A stretch of 64,000 nucleotides of DNA from Heterohyrax brucei (GCA_028571685.1 CM053146.1:66745431-66809430), one strand, 5' to 3'. Shown: positions 21,270 through 33,650, numbered from the stretch's first letter. The notes: generated by a model from the sequence alone, not told the origin. Made by a program: numbers and translations.

Positions 21270-22145
21270 TATTTTTTTCATTGTGTTTTAAATGCAAGTT
21301 TACAATTTGAGTAAATTTCTCATACAAAAACTTACATAAACACTTTGTTATGTGACACCAGCTGCTCTTCCCACACTGTGACACCACACAGTATGTGGTG
21401 TATTTCTCACATCCATTCAACCAGTGCTTGTCCCCCTCTATCTTCTCGTCTCACCTCTAGACAAGAGCTGCCCAGTTAGTCTCCTGTTATCTATCTACTT
21501 AAGCTAAGAAGTACATCTGTCATCAATATCATTTTATGTTTTATATACCAGTTTGATCTCTGAGGAGTTGGCTTTGGGAATGTATGTCTTCTGGGTCTCC
21601 AGTCTGGCAAACCACTCAGTCTCGTGTTTTCACTAGGGTTTGAGTTCTGCATCCCATGTTTCTCCCATTCCATCAAGAACTCTTTGTTGCGTGTCCTGTC
21701 AGTGCAGTCATTGGTCTTAGCCAGGGACCAGCTAGTTATTCTGGTCTCATGCTGATATAGTCTCTGCTATATGTGGCCCTGTCCCTTGCGCTCGTAGTTT
21801 CCTTATGTCTTTAGTGTTCTTCATTCTCCTTTGCTCCAGGTGGGCTGGGAGCAATGTGAAGCTTCTTAGATGGCTGCTTGCCAACTTTTAAGACTCCAGA
21901 CACCACTCACCAAAGTAGGATGCAAAACATTTTCCTTATAAACTTTGTTGTGCCAATTGACCTAGATGTCCCTTGAAACCATGGCCCCAGACCCCTGCTC
22001 CTGGTACTTTGTCCCTCAAAGTGTTTGGTTATGTTTAGAAAAATTTCTAGCTTTTGGCTGAGTCCAGTTATGCTGATTTCTCTACTGTATATTGTCCCTT
22101 TCTTCATCTAAAATGATTCTTGTGTATTTTCTAATTAGTGAGTAC
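21270..22145 (-). other. L1-B 3'UTR
   Basis: This non-coding block shares CACACTGTGAC and GCCTGTCCCC-type strings with the fragment at 62235-62460, so it is a 3'UTR common to several L1 copies in this genome. The body has strings such as TTAAGACTCCAGACACCAC and TTGTGCCAATTGACCTAG. Confidence 0.75.
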
Positions 22146-25100
22146 CCCCTCTTTCCCTCCCCACTCTTGTAAGAAAGATATTTTTCTTCTGTATTTAAAT
22201 GTTTTCTTGATTCTTTATAGTAGGAGTCTTACACAAGTATTTGTCCTTTTGCAACTGACTAATTTCACTGAGCATAATGCCTTCCAGATTCCTGCATGTT
22301 TCCCAAATCCCTTATCATTGCAATAATATTCCATCGTGTGAATATATCGTAGTTGTTTTTCCATTTATCTATTGATGGTCACCTAGGTTGTATCTGTATT
22401 TTGCTGTTGTGGACAATGAATGCTGTAATGAATGTTGGTGTGAGTGTTTCTATTTGTGTGGCAGCTTTTATTTCTCTAGTTATCTATTCCAAGAAGTGAG
22501 AATGCTGAAACTTATGGTATTTGTATTTCTAGCTTTTTAGAGAAGTGCCAAATCAATTTCCAAAGTGGTTATACCATTTTACTTTCCCACCGGCAATGTT
22601 TAAGAGTTCCAGTCACCTCTCAGCCTCTCCAACATTTATTTTTTGTGTTTTTTGAATTAATGCTGGCCTTGTTTGGGTGACATTAGGATTTCTCTAAGGG
22701 CTAATGATCATGAGCATTGCCTCATGTATCTATTAGCTGCCTGAATATCTTCTTTGGTTAAGTTCTTGTTCATAACCTTTGCCCATTTTTAAATTGGGTT
22801 ATTTGTGTTTTTTTTTTAGGTATTTCAGTATCATGTAGATTTTAGAGATTACGTAGTGATAGGATTTGTTGTGTCCAAAAAATTTTCCCAGTCCATAGGT
22901 TGTGTTTTTATTCTTTTGATAAAGGCTTTAGATGAGCAAAATTGTTTAATTTTAAGGAGTTCCCCATTATATATTTTCTCTTCTGATGTTTATGCATTGT
23001 TAGTAATATTTTGTATTGTGTTTATGCCATGTATTAGGGTCCCCAATGTGGTCTCTATTTTTTCTTTTTCGTGATCTTTGTCATTTCAAATTTCATATTT
23101 GGGTCTTTGATTCATTTTGAGTTACTTTTTGTGCATGGTGAGAGATATGGGTTTTGTTTCATTTTTCTATGGATGGATATCCAGTATGCCAACAGTGTTT
23201 GTTAAAGACTGTATTTCCCCTCAGTTTATGGACTTTGGACCTTTGTCAAATATCAGCTACTTATATGTGGCTAATTTTATGGCTGTGTTCTCAGTTCTGT
23301 TCCATTGGTCTGTGTATCAGTACCATGTACCAGTACCATGCTGTTTTGACTACTGTGGCAGTGTGAGAGGTTCTGAAGTCAGTTAGTGTAAAGTGTCCCA
23401 CTTTGTTCTTCTTCAGTAATGCTTTATTTACTCAGGGCTTCTTTCCGTATGAAGTTAGTGATTTGTTTCCTCATCTCATTAAAAAAAACATTGGTATTTG
23501 GATCGAGATTGCATTGTATCCATAGATCACTCTGGGTAGAACAGGAATTTTTGCAATGTTGAGTCTCCCTATCCATGAGCAAAATAGATTTCTTCACTTA
23601 TATAGACCTCTTTTGGTTTTTTGCAGTAGTGTCTTGTAGCTTTTTTGTGTAGATCTTTTACATCTCTGTTTAGATTTATTCCTGTTTTGTCTTCTTGGGG
23701 GCTGTTGTAAATGGTATTGATTCAGTGATTTCCTCATTGGTGTTCTTTTTGTTGGTGCAGAGGAATCCAGTTTATTTTTGCATGCTTATCTTGTACCTGA
23801 ATGCTTTGCTGAACTATTAGTTCCAATAGCTTTTTTGGTGTGTGTGTGTGTGTGTGGATTCTTTAGGGTTTTCTATGTGTAAGATTATGTCATCTTCAAA
23901 TAGAAATACTTTTACTTCTTCCTTACCAGTTTGGATGCCCTTTATTTCTTTTTCAAGCCTGAACCTCTAGCGCAATGTTGAATAAAAGTGGTGATAAAGG
24001 GCGTTGTTGTTTGATTCCCATTCTCATACTCTCTCCACTTAGGATGATGTTTACTGTTGACCTTGTATAAACATCCTTTATCATACTGAAGAATTTCCCT
24101 TCTATTCATATTTTGCTGGGAGTTTTTATCATGAGTGGATTTTGGACTTTGTCAAGTGCCATTTCTGTATCACATGATAAAATCACGTGATTTCTTTTCT
24201 TTTTTTAATATGGTTGATTGTCTTGATTGTTTTTCAACATCCCTGCATGTCTGGTAGGAATCCCACTTGGTCATGGTGAATTTTTTATTTATTTATTGAT
24301 ATGTTGCTGAGTTCTGTTGGCTAGGATTTTGTTGAAGATTTTTGCATCTAAGTTCATGAGAGATATTGGTGCATAATTTCCCTTTTCTGTGGTGTCTTTA
24401 ACTCTTTTTGGTATTAGGGTTATTCTGGCTTCATAAAGTGAATATGGGAGTATTCTCCTTTTCTATGCTCTGAAATGTCTTTAGTAATAGTGGTATTAAC
24501 TTTTCTCTGAAAGTCTGAATTCTCCAGTGAAGCCATCAGGGTCAGGGCCTTTTTTTTTTTTTTTTTTTTTTGGTTGGAAGTTTTTCAGTCTTTTCTTTTG
24601 TTATAGGTGTATTTAGTTGTTCTAACTCTGTGTTAGTTTCAGTAGTAGTTTTGTCAATTTCCTGTAGGTTTCCCAATTTGTTAGAGTACAATTTTTCATA
24701 GTATTATGATTTTTTAAAATTTCAGTTGGGTCTGTTTTGATGTTGTCCATCTCATTTCTTATGTGGGCAATTTTCTTCCTCTCCAGTTTTTCTTTTGTCA
24801 GTTTTGCCAGTGATTTATCCTTTTTGTTGATCTTTTCAGAGAACCAGCATTTGGTTTTGTTAACCCTTTCAGTCATTTTTCTGTTCTCTAATTCATTTAG
24901 TTCTGCTCTAATTTTTATTATTTGCTTTCTTCTGGTGCTTGAGGGGTTCTTTAGCTTTTCTCTTTCTACTTGTTTGAGTTGTAGGGTTAATGCTTTGATT
25001 GGGTCATTGGTTCTTTTTGAATGTGTGCATTTATTGAAATAAATAGACTTGAACACTGCTTTTGTGGTGTCCCAAAGGTTCTGGTGGGATGTGTTTTCAT

Positions 25101-25907
25101 ACTCATTTGATTCTGTGAATTTCTTTATTCCATCCTTAATTTCTTCTGTAACTCAGTAGTTCTTCAGAAATGTGTTATGCTGCTTCCGTGTGTTTGATTT
25201 CTTTTTCCTTGCTTTTTCTGTTAGTGAATTCTGCTTTTAAGGCATTATGGTCTGAAAAGATGCTTTACAGTGTGTTGAGACTTTGAATTTTGTTAAGGCT
25301 TTCTTTATAACCTAATATATGGTCTATTTTGGAGAAATTTCTTGTGCATTGAAAATGAAGTATATTTGATTACTCTTGGTGGAGGGTTCTGTATAAGTCT
25401 GTGAGGTCAAGTTGTTTGATTGTAGCATTTAGACCTTTCATGTCTTTATTGAGCTTCTTTCAGGATGTTCTGTCCTTTACTGAAAGTTGTATGTTGATGT
25501 CCCCTACTATTCTTGTGGAGCTATCTAGTTCTCCTTTCAATGCTGTTAGTGTTGGTTTTATGTATGTAGGAGCCTTAACATTGGGTGTGTAGGTATTTAA
25601 TATGATTGTGTCCTCCTGGTGTATCAACCCTTTAATCATCATATAGTGTCCTTGCTTATCCATTGTGATGATTTTTGTAGAAACTAGTATTGACAGTCTT
25701 TCTCTTTTTTTGAATGTTGTTTGGATAATATATGTTTTTCCGCTCCTTTGAGTTTTAGTTTGTTGGTATCTTTAAGGTGTGTCTCTTGCAGGCAGTGTAT
25801 AGATGGATAATGCTTTTTTTCCTTTATGCCACTCTTTGTCTGTTTATTGGTGCATTTAGTCTATTTTAGCTTAGCTTAGTCTATTTACCTTCAGCATAAT
25901 TGTTGAT
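22146..25907 (-). pseudogene. L1-B ORF2 remnant (endonuclease-RT)
   Basis: The pieces still readable on the minus strand include an endonuclease stretch (25663-25460: QGHYMMIKGLIHQEDTI, NTYTPN, VGDIN) and the linker between endonuclease and RT (25056-24622: IRAELNELENRKMTERVNKT, SEKINK). The RT catalytic motif at 23900-23889 reads FEDD instead of FADD. A T20 tract at about 24551-24571 and many stops further break the frame. In the active family this protein nicks the target and copies L1 RNA. Confidence 0.85.
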
Positions 25908-26382
25908 AGGTATGAGTTTAGTATTGTCATTTTGATGCCTTTTTTTGTGCATTGTTGACAGATTCTTTGTTCCACTTAATTTTATGTACTAAGTTATTTT
26001 CTTTTCATCTTTTTCATTGTTGCTGGTTTTGTATTTGTCAAGACTTCATGTTTTTCTTGTTTTTTATTTTGATGTATAGGATTGTTAATTTCCTTTGTGG
26101 CTACGTTGATACTAACCCTTATTTTTCTAAATTTAAACTAGTCTTATTTCTTTGTATTGCTTGACTTGATTTCCATTTGAAAGATGATTACTTTTTTTTA
26201 GTTCTCTTTTGTTATAGTGTTGTATTTTACATAGTGACATCTCTGTTTCTCTGTTTTCATTGTTTTAGCTTTGATTTGTCTTTTTGTTTCCCTTTGTGGT
26301 TGGTATTTCTTTTGTCCTGTGTCCTAGTCTTGGGTTGTTATCTGATGTTATTAATTTTCTAACTGAAGGACTCCTTTTAGTA

Positions 26383-27255
26383 TTTCTTATAATTTTTTTG
26401 AAAATTCTCTAAATTTCTGTTTATCTGGAAATATCCTAGTTTATTTTACTATCATATTTGAAAGACAGTTTTGCTGAATACATGCATAATTCTTGGCTGG
26501 CAATTTTTTGCCTGCACAGTTTCCACTCAGTAGCCTGAGCTTAGTCTTAATCTCCTTAATCACCTTTGTAGATTATTTTTTATTTATCCCTAACCCCTTT
26601 AAAAATTCTCTGTTTATCTTTAGTTTTAGGAAACTTGATTATAGCATGTCTTAGTGTCTTTCTTTTGGGATCTACCTTATATTGAGTTTTATGAGCATCT
26701 TCAATGGATACCTTCTCATCTTTCATGATATCAGAGAAGTTTTCTGTCAGCAAATCTTCAACAATTCTATCTGTATTTTCTGTTATCTCCCATTGTTCTG
26801 GTACTCCAGTCCCTCATAGATTATTCCTCTTCATAGATTTCCATTGTTCTGGTACTCCAGTCCCGTGTAGATTATTCCTCTTCATAGATTCCCATGTAAT
26901 TCTTAGTGATTTTTCATTAATTAAATTTTTTGATGTGATTTTTTCCTCAACTATATTGTGTCATATGCTTTTCTTCCATCTCACTGATCCTGACTTCTGC
27001 TGTGTCAGTTCTGCTTTTTTGGGTTTCATTTGAGTTGTCTAATTCTATGACTTGCTATTAATCATTTGAATTTCTACAGGTACTTCTCTATACTTTTTTG
27101 CAGTCTCTTCAATTTGTCATTACGTTCTGCCTGCTCTCCTTCCTGATCTTTTGTAGAGTTGTAAATAGTAATCTTTTGTATTCTACCTCCAATAATTCCA
27201 GGAAGTTTTCTGCATCTAAAAAATTTCTTGATTCTTTTTTTCCCTGGGCTTTATG
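26383..27255 (-). pseudogene. L1-B ORF1 remnant with internal 51-bp duplication
   Basis: The antisense pattern follows ORF1 of L1-A: the coiled-coil part at about 26950-27200, the RRM start (MKRNNLR then PEQW-like) at about 26780-26890, and the C-terminal domain at about 26390-26760. Stops are present. The RRM start is duplicated in tandem (see the repeat at 26790-26891). The start codon near 27255 is inferred by position only. Confidence 0.75.
26790..26891 (-). repeat. In-frame 51-bp (17-codon) tandem duplication in L1-B ORF1
   Basis: CCATTGTTCTGGTACTCCAG begins at 26790 and again at 26841, with the full 51-bp unit repeated and four or so differences. The length is a multiple of three, so the duplication would not itself have shifted the frame. 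It covers the first strand of the RRM. Confidence 0.93.
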
Positions 27256-28399
27256 AAGCCATCGTGGCCTGCTTTTTCATGTGCTTTGATATTGACTGTA
27301 GTTGCCAATCCATCAGTTAGCTGTTGTATTCATTTCTTTTATGTTTACCTACTGTGTTCTAGTGTATTTTGTTTTGAAATGCCCAAATAGGGTGGTCGTG
27401 TGAGTTAGTTTGATTATTGGTTAATGTCCTGGCAGCAGGTTGTTAGAGCTGTTATCAGGTGTGTGAACCCAGGTCTCTGTTTACTTTTCTTCTGTGTATT
27501 CAGCTCAGGTGTCTAGATAGTCCATTACTAAGTGTGTAGTGCATATTCTCCCCTACAGTCTGGGGCAGGTAGGGTTGATTCACATAGGCACAAGTATTTG
27601 CCTGCACACACTGAGAAAGGCAGAGGTCTGATATCTGTCCTTGAATGTTTTGATGAAAGCATGTCCCTGTTTCTTAAAACACATAGGTAGATAGGTTTTG
27701 CTGTAGGATTATGGGCTCTTGATGCTGTGTAGGGAGAAGAGAGGCATTCAGTTTCCATGAACTCCTTATGCCTGCACCAAAGCAAAAGAACTTTTTTTGC
27801 CTTGAGTTCCTGGCTAAGGGGAGCCAGTATATTATTATTATTTTTCCTCCCCATCTGTTAAATTGTTCCCTCTTCAAGTCTGTGAGAATGGCTCAGGGTG
27901 CAAGTGAGGGGTCCTGCTTTCTGCTCAGGGGATGCATCATTCTCTGAAGCTGGGTGCTTTGCAGAGAAAGGAGGGAGAAGAGCTGGTAAAAGGGAGACAG
28001 GTTTATCCCAAATGCAAGTTTTAGATAAGCATGCACTGTAGATTAGATGCTAGCTACCCAGTTTTTGATGTTCGAATGCCATTTTTCACTGATTATGGTA
28101 TCTTTGGTGGGATATTTTTTGCTCAGTCTTTCCTGCTGTGTAAGATTTTTTTGAATGCCACTGGTCACCTTACCATGCTTGCTGCTGCTGGTCCATCTGC
28201 AGGGTGCCTGTCCCTTCCCAGTCAGCTCTGGCCAGTCTTAGTTACTTCTGGATCTACTCTACCTTGTCTGTCACTCAATCTGATTCTCCACTTTCATTTT
28301 GATGTTCAGGTCTCCTAGAATGTCATATATAATTCCATTCATTTATTTGTGTGTGTCTTTTTTCTTAGAGGGATCACAGGAAGGATCTTAGCCCCTCCT
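27256..28399 (-). promoter_or_regulatory. L1-B 5'UTR
   Basis: About 1.1 kb upstream of ORF1 with little coding sense. It is not obviously similar to the L1-A 5'UTR apart from the last few bases at the 5' end (AGCCCCTCC on the plus strand at 28390-28398), which suggests the two elements carry different promoters. A 108-codon minus frame (27854-27528) has no known domain. Confidence 0.6.
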
Positions 28400-28675
28400 T
28401 CCTCTCTTGGTTTATTGACTTGTTTTATTGTAGTTTCTCTGTGGATTATCTTGAGTTTTCCACGTGTATCAGTATAGCACCTATCACTTGACAGTTGTTT
28501 TTCTTTTCATTTCTAACTTTCATTCTTGCACTATTTTTTTCTTATCTGATTGGGTTGATTAATATTTCTAACGCAATATATATAATAGTGGGGCTTTATT
28601 CCTGACTTTAGTTAGAATGTATTTATACTTCATTTTGAGTTTCTCCAAGATTCCTTGTATGCCCCAGCAGACCTA
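28400..28675 (-). mobile_element. Old L1 fragment flanking L1-B
   Basis: ATTATCTTGAGTTTTCCACG, TATCTGATTGGGTTGATTAA and GGGGCTTTATTCCTGAC resemble the antisense of L1 RT sequence. The match is weak. Confidence 0.45.
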
Positions 28676-28680
28676 AAGAG

Positions 28681-28840
28681 GAAATCCTGGTGCCGTAGTG
28701 GTTAAGTGCTAAGGCTGCTGACTAAAAGGTTGGCAGTTCGGATTCTCCAGGCTCTCTGTGGAAACTCTATGGCACAGTTCTACTCTGTCCTATAGAGTTG
28801 CTATCAGTCAGAATTGACTTGATGGCAGTGGGTAGGCCTA
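28681..28840 (+). mobile_element. AfroSINE with imperfect target duplication
   Basis: AAATCCTGGTGCCGTAGTGG and GGCAGTTCGGATTCTCC are the A- and B-box regions, followed by CAGTTCTACTCTGTCCTATA and the tail GAATTGACTTGATGGCAGTG. It is flanked by GACCTAAAGAG (28669-28679) and GGCCTAGAGAG (28836-28846), an 11-bp duplication with two differences. Confidence 0.92.
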
Positions 28841-28846
28841 GAGAGT

Positions 28847-31469
28847 CTTTGCTTCTGCTAGTTCTTTCTAATGTTTTCTTAGCCTTCATCCCAATCAAAA
28901 TGTTGTTTTAGGGGGCACACTTTCATGACCTTGTTTTTCCCTTCTGATTTACTGTTTTCAAAATTAGGAAAATTCCTTTATTATATTTACTTCCGGTCCC
29001 TCATCAGTAAGCTTAAATCTAATTCTTATTGTTAGTTTTTGAGTAGAAGTGAAAAAGGAAGCCTTTTAAGAGCATCAACATTTTCCTGTATTGTAAGGCT
29101 ACTGTTAAAAATATCACTGTGTTCCTGCCTAACCTTATAGTAAGATGATATATGTTTTTTTATGGGCAATTAAGATGCAATTAGTAAGGCAGGATTACTA
29201 TGTCTCATGATTCTTGGCTATGCTTTTCTCACTCTTTTCTGTTTTGTTCCAAGCTGTGTGCCAGCTGGCTGTGTGCCTCTAATCTCTAAGTGACCACACT
29301 GTACCACTGGTGTGAACTTCTTTAGGATTTAGGGATATAAAAGTATGGGACAAATATTACAGAGATGGAAGGAGGTGTGATGAGTCTTACTAGTAAGGAA
29401 TTCAAATAATTTAAGATCAGGATTTAATTTTCTCTTTTAAATGTTTAACCTCAAGCCTAATGTGACTATCATTACATCTTTATTCCTGTACCAATTTCTG
29501 TGACCAAAATAGATTTCACCACACTATTCTGGTATATGATTAACTCAAAACAATCTTTTGATTATGAAAAGAATATAAAATATCAATACCAAATGAACTA
29601 AAGTCTGTACCAGATGTGACAAATAGGTCTTGTCTCATGTTCAACTCTAGCCTGACTGACTGCTTAGGGGATTATGTTAAGAATGATTCTGAAGCTACAT
29701 CTAGGTTCAGAGGAAAGGGTGTTGTGATATTTGCCAAGGATATAGATGGAAAAACAGTGGAATAAATGTTTGAAACATTTCACCTATAATTAAAAACATT
29801 TGATATAGGTAAGGCATTTATGGGCTATGCAAGTATTTGCTATGTTTTAGAAGTAGCCTGTTTTTTATATTTAAAAGTATTCATTGTCAGGAAAGAGATT
29901 TCAAGTATTTCCCCATGTCTAGATCTGAATTCATAAGGGCTGTCTACTTTGTCACTTTAACATGAAAATCAAACTATTATGGAACACTTCATTGATTTGT
30001 GGAACTCATGCATATGGAAGATAACACAGGTGATCCTCAGTCATGTGGGAATGATAGAGCTATCACTTGAAGTCTTCACAGATTGGTATTAATTGCTTCG
30101 AGGTCAGGTCCTGACCTCAACAGACTCAGAAGCTTAGTTTTGTCGTGAAACATGATCTCTGCATCATAGATGGACTCACAATAACCCCGTAAAGATCATA
30201 AGTATATTTTTAATATGTACTGGGAGCTTTAACTGACACAGGGACTGAAAAACTGTGGTCAGCCTGATCAGCTCATAATTACTTGCAGTCAAATTACATG
30301 CAAAGCCAAATCTTAATACAAGTATGAAATTACTGATTTATAATAAGGAGTGTAACTGCCACTGGAACTAGAAAAAATCAAAACTCATGTGACTCAACCA
30401 TGTTATCCTTGTAGGCATACCTATATGAAGAGGCAAAATCGTGATGTTCTTTGCTGACCGTTAATCAGAACATGAGAAATTATGTTCATTGAATATAAGA
30501 GTAATCTTTAAAGTTGGTTTGTTTTTTGCCTGACTTATTTTCCCACTCATAGGGCTTGGATGAACACTGCTAATTTGCAGCTTCTATATGCATCTGATTG
30601 GCTAATTCCCCCTTTTCTTAATATACTCAATAAAGCATTTTAATTAATCAATTCAATTAATTGATTATTTAGTTAATCATATGGTAGCCAAATCTTTCAG
30701 ACCTGAGTTCTATTTACAATGCAAAGTCTTTTACAATGAATTTGCATGTCCTCTCCGTTCCATTGCCAAGTCAGAATTTTGCACTCACAAGGCAATCTTA
30801 TTTATGTAAGTTTTAGGTTCTTAGGGGAAGCCTCACTAGCCCACACATACTCGGAATACATCTTATTAAAGAATTGTGTTTATACTTATAGTCAATGACT
30901 AAGCTCAGAAATATTTAATTATCTCAATTTTTTAAAAAACAAATAAGACAGTGAGGGAGCACACAGATCAATTAAGGTTGTGAGTTGTGTGCAACACAAA
31001 GAAAGCTTTTAATGGATGTTAATGTTCAGTAAAATATTTCAGAAGTCCACTGCTTTTCACATATTTTTGCTGCATGATGTCTAGCTTTAGGCCTCCGACC
31101 TAAGTTGTGTGGTGTATAATGATGTGTTCTCTGTCTGTGGTTGTGGTCCTATGGTAGCTGAATTGGGCTCATGATGTTATCCAAATAGGACTGTGATACT
31201 TACTAAAATGTGTTTTTGTTTCTTTTCACCACTTTATTGGGAATTATGCTATGAAGATCCCATGCCCTGTAAACCTTCACATTTTTGAAATTCTGTTCTA
31301 CCCAGCCCTGAAAAACAAAAGCTGATTCCATTGCTGCAAATTTATAGTAAAGGCATACTGTTAAGTTTCACAGTGATTTTTAGCTGAGACACTCTAAATA
31401 TTTCGCAAATAATTTTCTGTTTTTTCATTGATCAGTTTTGGGGAGTAGCGTAAGGGAAACATAACTAAA
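28847..31469. other. Unassigned AT-rich DNA
   Basis: I see no gene and no repeat I can name. A short perfect palindrome lies at 30100-30118 (GAGGTCAGGTCCTGACCTC), and an AT-rich inverted repeat at 30645-30667 (TAATCAATT, 5-bp spacer, AATTGATTA). Some old L1 or L2 sequence may be hidden in the divergence. Confidence 0.4.
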
Positions 31470-31657
31470 AGAAAAGCAAAAAACAAAAACAAAAAACTCT
31501 CAAACTCATTGCTGTAGAGTTGATTCTGACTCACAATAACCCTATAGGACAGCGTAGGACTGCCCCATAGCATTTCCGTGTAGTGCCTGGTGGATTCAAA
31601 CTCCTGGTCCTTCGTTTAGCAGCCATAGCTCGTAACCACTATGCCACTCGAGTTTCT
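31470..31657 (-). mobile_element. AfroSINE
   Basis: The A-rich 3' tail is seen as an AAAAAACAAAAAC run at its left. The body reads GAGTTGATTCTGACTCAC and CCCTATAGGACAGCG, then GGTGGATTCAAACTCCTGG (B box) and TAACCACTATGCCACTCGAG (A box) in antisense. Confidence 0.9.
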
Positions 31658-32727
31658 AGTATAGCAGGTGTTAGATTTACTTCACTTCTGTGATCCCTAT
31701 ATGACTTATGGGGCATGTCATAGAAGTCATTTAGCACACTTGATTATGGTGACAGTTTCTTCAAAAGGAAAATTTATTGGTATGGCCTTGTTACCATTGG
31801 ATTGAACCCACAGGTAATGATGTTTATGCTTACTGGTTCTTCTGTAATGAAACTGGGGAGGTTTACAAATAATTTTGTTTTGACTAGAAAAATATTTTAT
31901 TGTTATGTAGCAAGATAAGACAAAACAAAAAACAGAAAGTTTATTTTAAAAACAGACTATTTCTGAGTTTTGAGGTGATAGTTGAGCAAAGCAAGACTAT
32001 TTAAGAAGACTATGTTACACTTGGATTGCATCTGTTATACATCTGAAGACCCCTGGCATTGTTTCAAGGAGGGTATGAGAAAAAAAGAGATTTGAAGTTA
32101 GGGAAATCTTTTAGGGATGGGCAAAGATTGTTGTGAGGACTAGGGTAGGTTAGAGAAGGAGACACGACTTATGAGACAGTCCTGGAAGTGTGCGTGGAGA
32201 GTGGAGGTACTAGAGTGGTTCTCAGTCTTCAGAGAAGTGGATGTTGGAACTGATTCTTAGCCTTTTGGGACCAGTTTTAATAATGGGAAGAGTTTGTTTG
32301 TATGTGAACCCAAAATCTTGCCCCCTAAGAACTGAAATATTTGGCACTTGGACTTTCTAAGAAATGACTCTCCCTTTACTGAACCTGGGGGTTGCCATTC
32401 TAACACCCATAAAAGAAGACTCAAGCTCCAATTCTGTGTTTGGCTTCTGTTCTTCAGGGATCACTTTTTAACTTCAGGCAATATTTTCTATGTTTAAGTA
32501 GCATTTTGCTGTCTGGAAAACTGTTTTTCAGTTAAGAGACTTCTTACAGCCTTATTCTTGTAATGGGACATTGAGTTTGATTTTTTTTCCTGTGGACTAG
32601 TACTCTAAGTCAGGGACAAGAAGGCACCAATTAGCTAAGACAGCACACAAGAATTCTGGGCTAGACCTTTCCAACCCTATGCTTAAGACTTATTAAGAGG
32701 TGAGCTTGTTTGCTACTCCTAATCGTT
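31658..32727. other. Unassigned DNA, no gene seen
   Basis: No open frame of 60 codons and no clear transposon. A purine-rich stretch at about 32060-32230 stands out only in composition. Confidence 0.4.
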
Positions 32728-32868
32728 GCCTTGGAGCCCTAGTGGCTCATTGGTTAAGAGGTTAACTGCTAATCAGATGGCCAGCAGCTCCAATTCTGCC
32801 AATCTTTGAGAGCTTTATGGAGTAGTTAGGGTTGCTGTGAGTAGAATGGACTCATCACCTTAGCACCA
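32728..32868 (+). mobile_element. AfroSINE, diverged
   Basis: TGGAGCCCTAGTGGCTCATT, then GGTTAAGAGG, ATCAGATGGCCAGCAGC and AGGGTTGCTGTGAGTAGAAT follow the SINE in order. The B box (AGCTCCAATTC) is mutated and the central part is shortened. Confidence 0.82.
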
Positions 32869-32869
32869 C

Positions 32870-33650
32870 ACCAACGTTTTCATTCCTTCTCTCTCCTCTT
32901 CTCCCTATAGCCATAAGCACAGAAGACTAGAGTGAAAGAATGGAAAAACCTTGGAATGATGTGTCATTAGCCTTTGGGGAGAGGGCTGTAGTTTTTCATT
33001 TCTTCCCTTGAGAGGAAGGAGAGGGGGTGCTTAGCCCTTCAAAGCAGGGCTTCTAACCATAACTTCTTCATTCGGGTTATTTTCTGATTCACTGAAATTT
33101 AAAAAAATTGGTTCTGTTCTGATTTCCCTTCTTTGACCAGCACTAAATTGTTTTGAACGGGTTCAAACTTGTTTCTTTATTGTCTGATCTCAGATTTAAA
33201 GTTTGCAAATGGATAAGCTGGAGCAATTTTCTCTGAAGCAATATCGCTATTAAATTCATTCCTTACATTGTAAATAGTAATCCATTTTTATATTAACTAA
33301 AATTTCATTCATCCCAAGATTTTTTAAATTAGTTTTGAAAGTAGCAACATTAAACTATTTCTTTCTACATACTCATTAACAGTTAAATCATTGATTCTCA
33401 AGTTTTTTTTATTGTGCTCTAGGTGAAACTTTACAGAGTAAATTAGTTTGTCTCTCAAAAGTTTATACACAAATTGTTTTCTGACATTTGATTGCAATTC
33501 CTGCAATGTGTCAGCACACTCCCCCTTCCCACTCCAAGCTCCTTTTCAATAATCCTCAGTTTTAATCCCTATCTCAAAATGTTTCAATACAAAGAAAAAC
33601 ATGACATAAAATATATATATACTTTTCAATCTATTTTTTAAAAAATATAC
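32870..33650. other. Unassigned DNA, no gene seen
   Basis: No coding frame beyond 60 codons and no named repeat. A TTGTTTTGAACGGGTTCAAAC string near 33148 is a short imperfect palindrome. Confidence 0.4.

Larger units (their letters stand above)
21270..28399 (-). mobile_element. L1-B: near full-length decayed L1, about 7.1 kb
   Basis: From right to left (its 5' to 3' direction): 5'UTR 28399-27256, ORF1 remnant about 27255-26383, inter-ORF spacer of about 480 bp, ORF2 remnant about 25905-22150, and 3'UTR to the poly(A)-complementary T run at 21270. The left end reads ATTTTTTTCATTGTGTTTTA, close to the 3' terminus of the other afrotherian L1s here. The right end has AGCCCCTCC, similar to the L1-A 5' terminus. 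No large insertion interrupts it. It has many stops. Confidence 0.88.

Noticed and set aside
24622-25056. 144-codon minus-strand frame considered as a host coding exon
   Set aside because: Its sequence is that of the linker between the L1 ORF2 endonuclease and RT, and it sits in order within L1-B.
30645-30667. AT-rich inverted repeat as a terminator or regulatory hairpin
   Set aside because: In AT-rich mammalian DNA a 9-bp arm of this composition is expected by chance, and no transcription unit is near.
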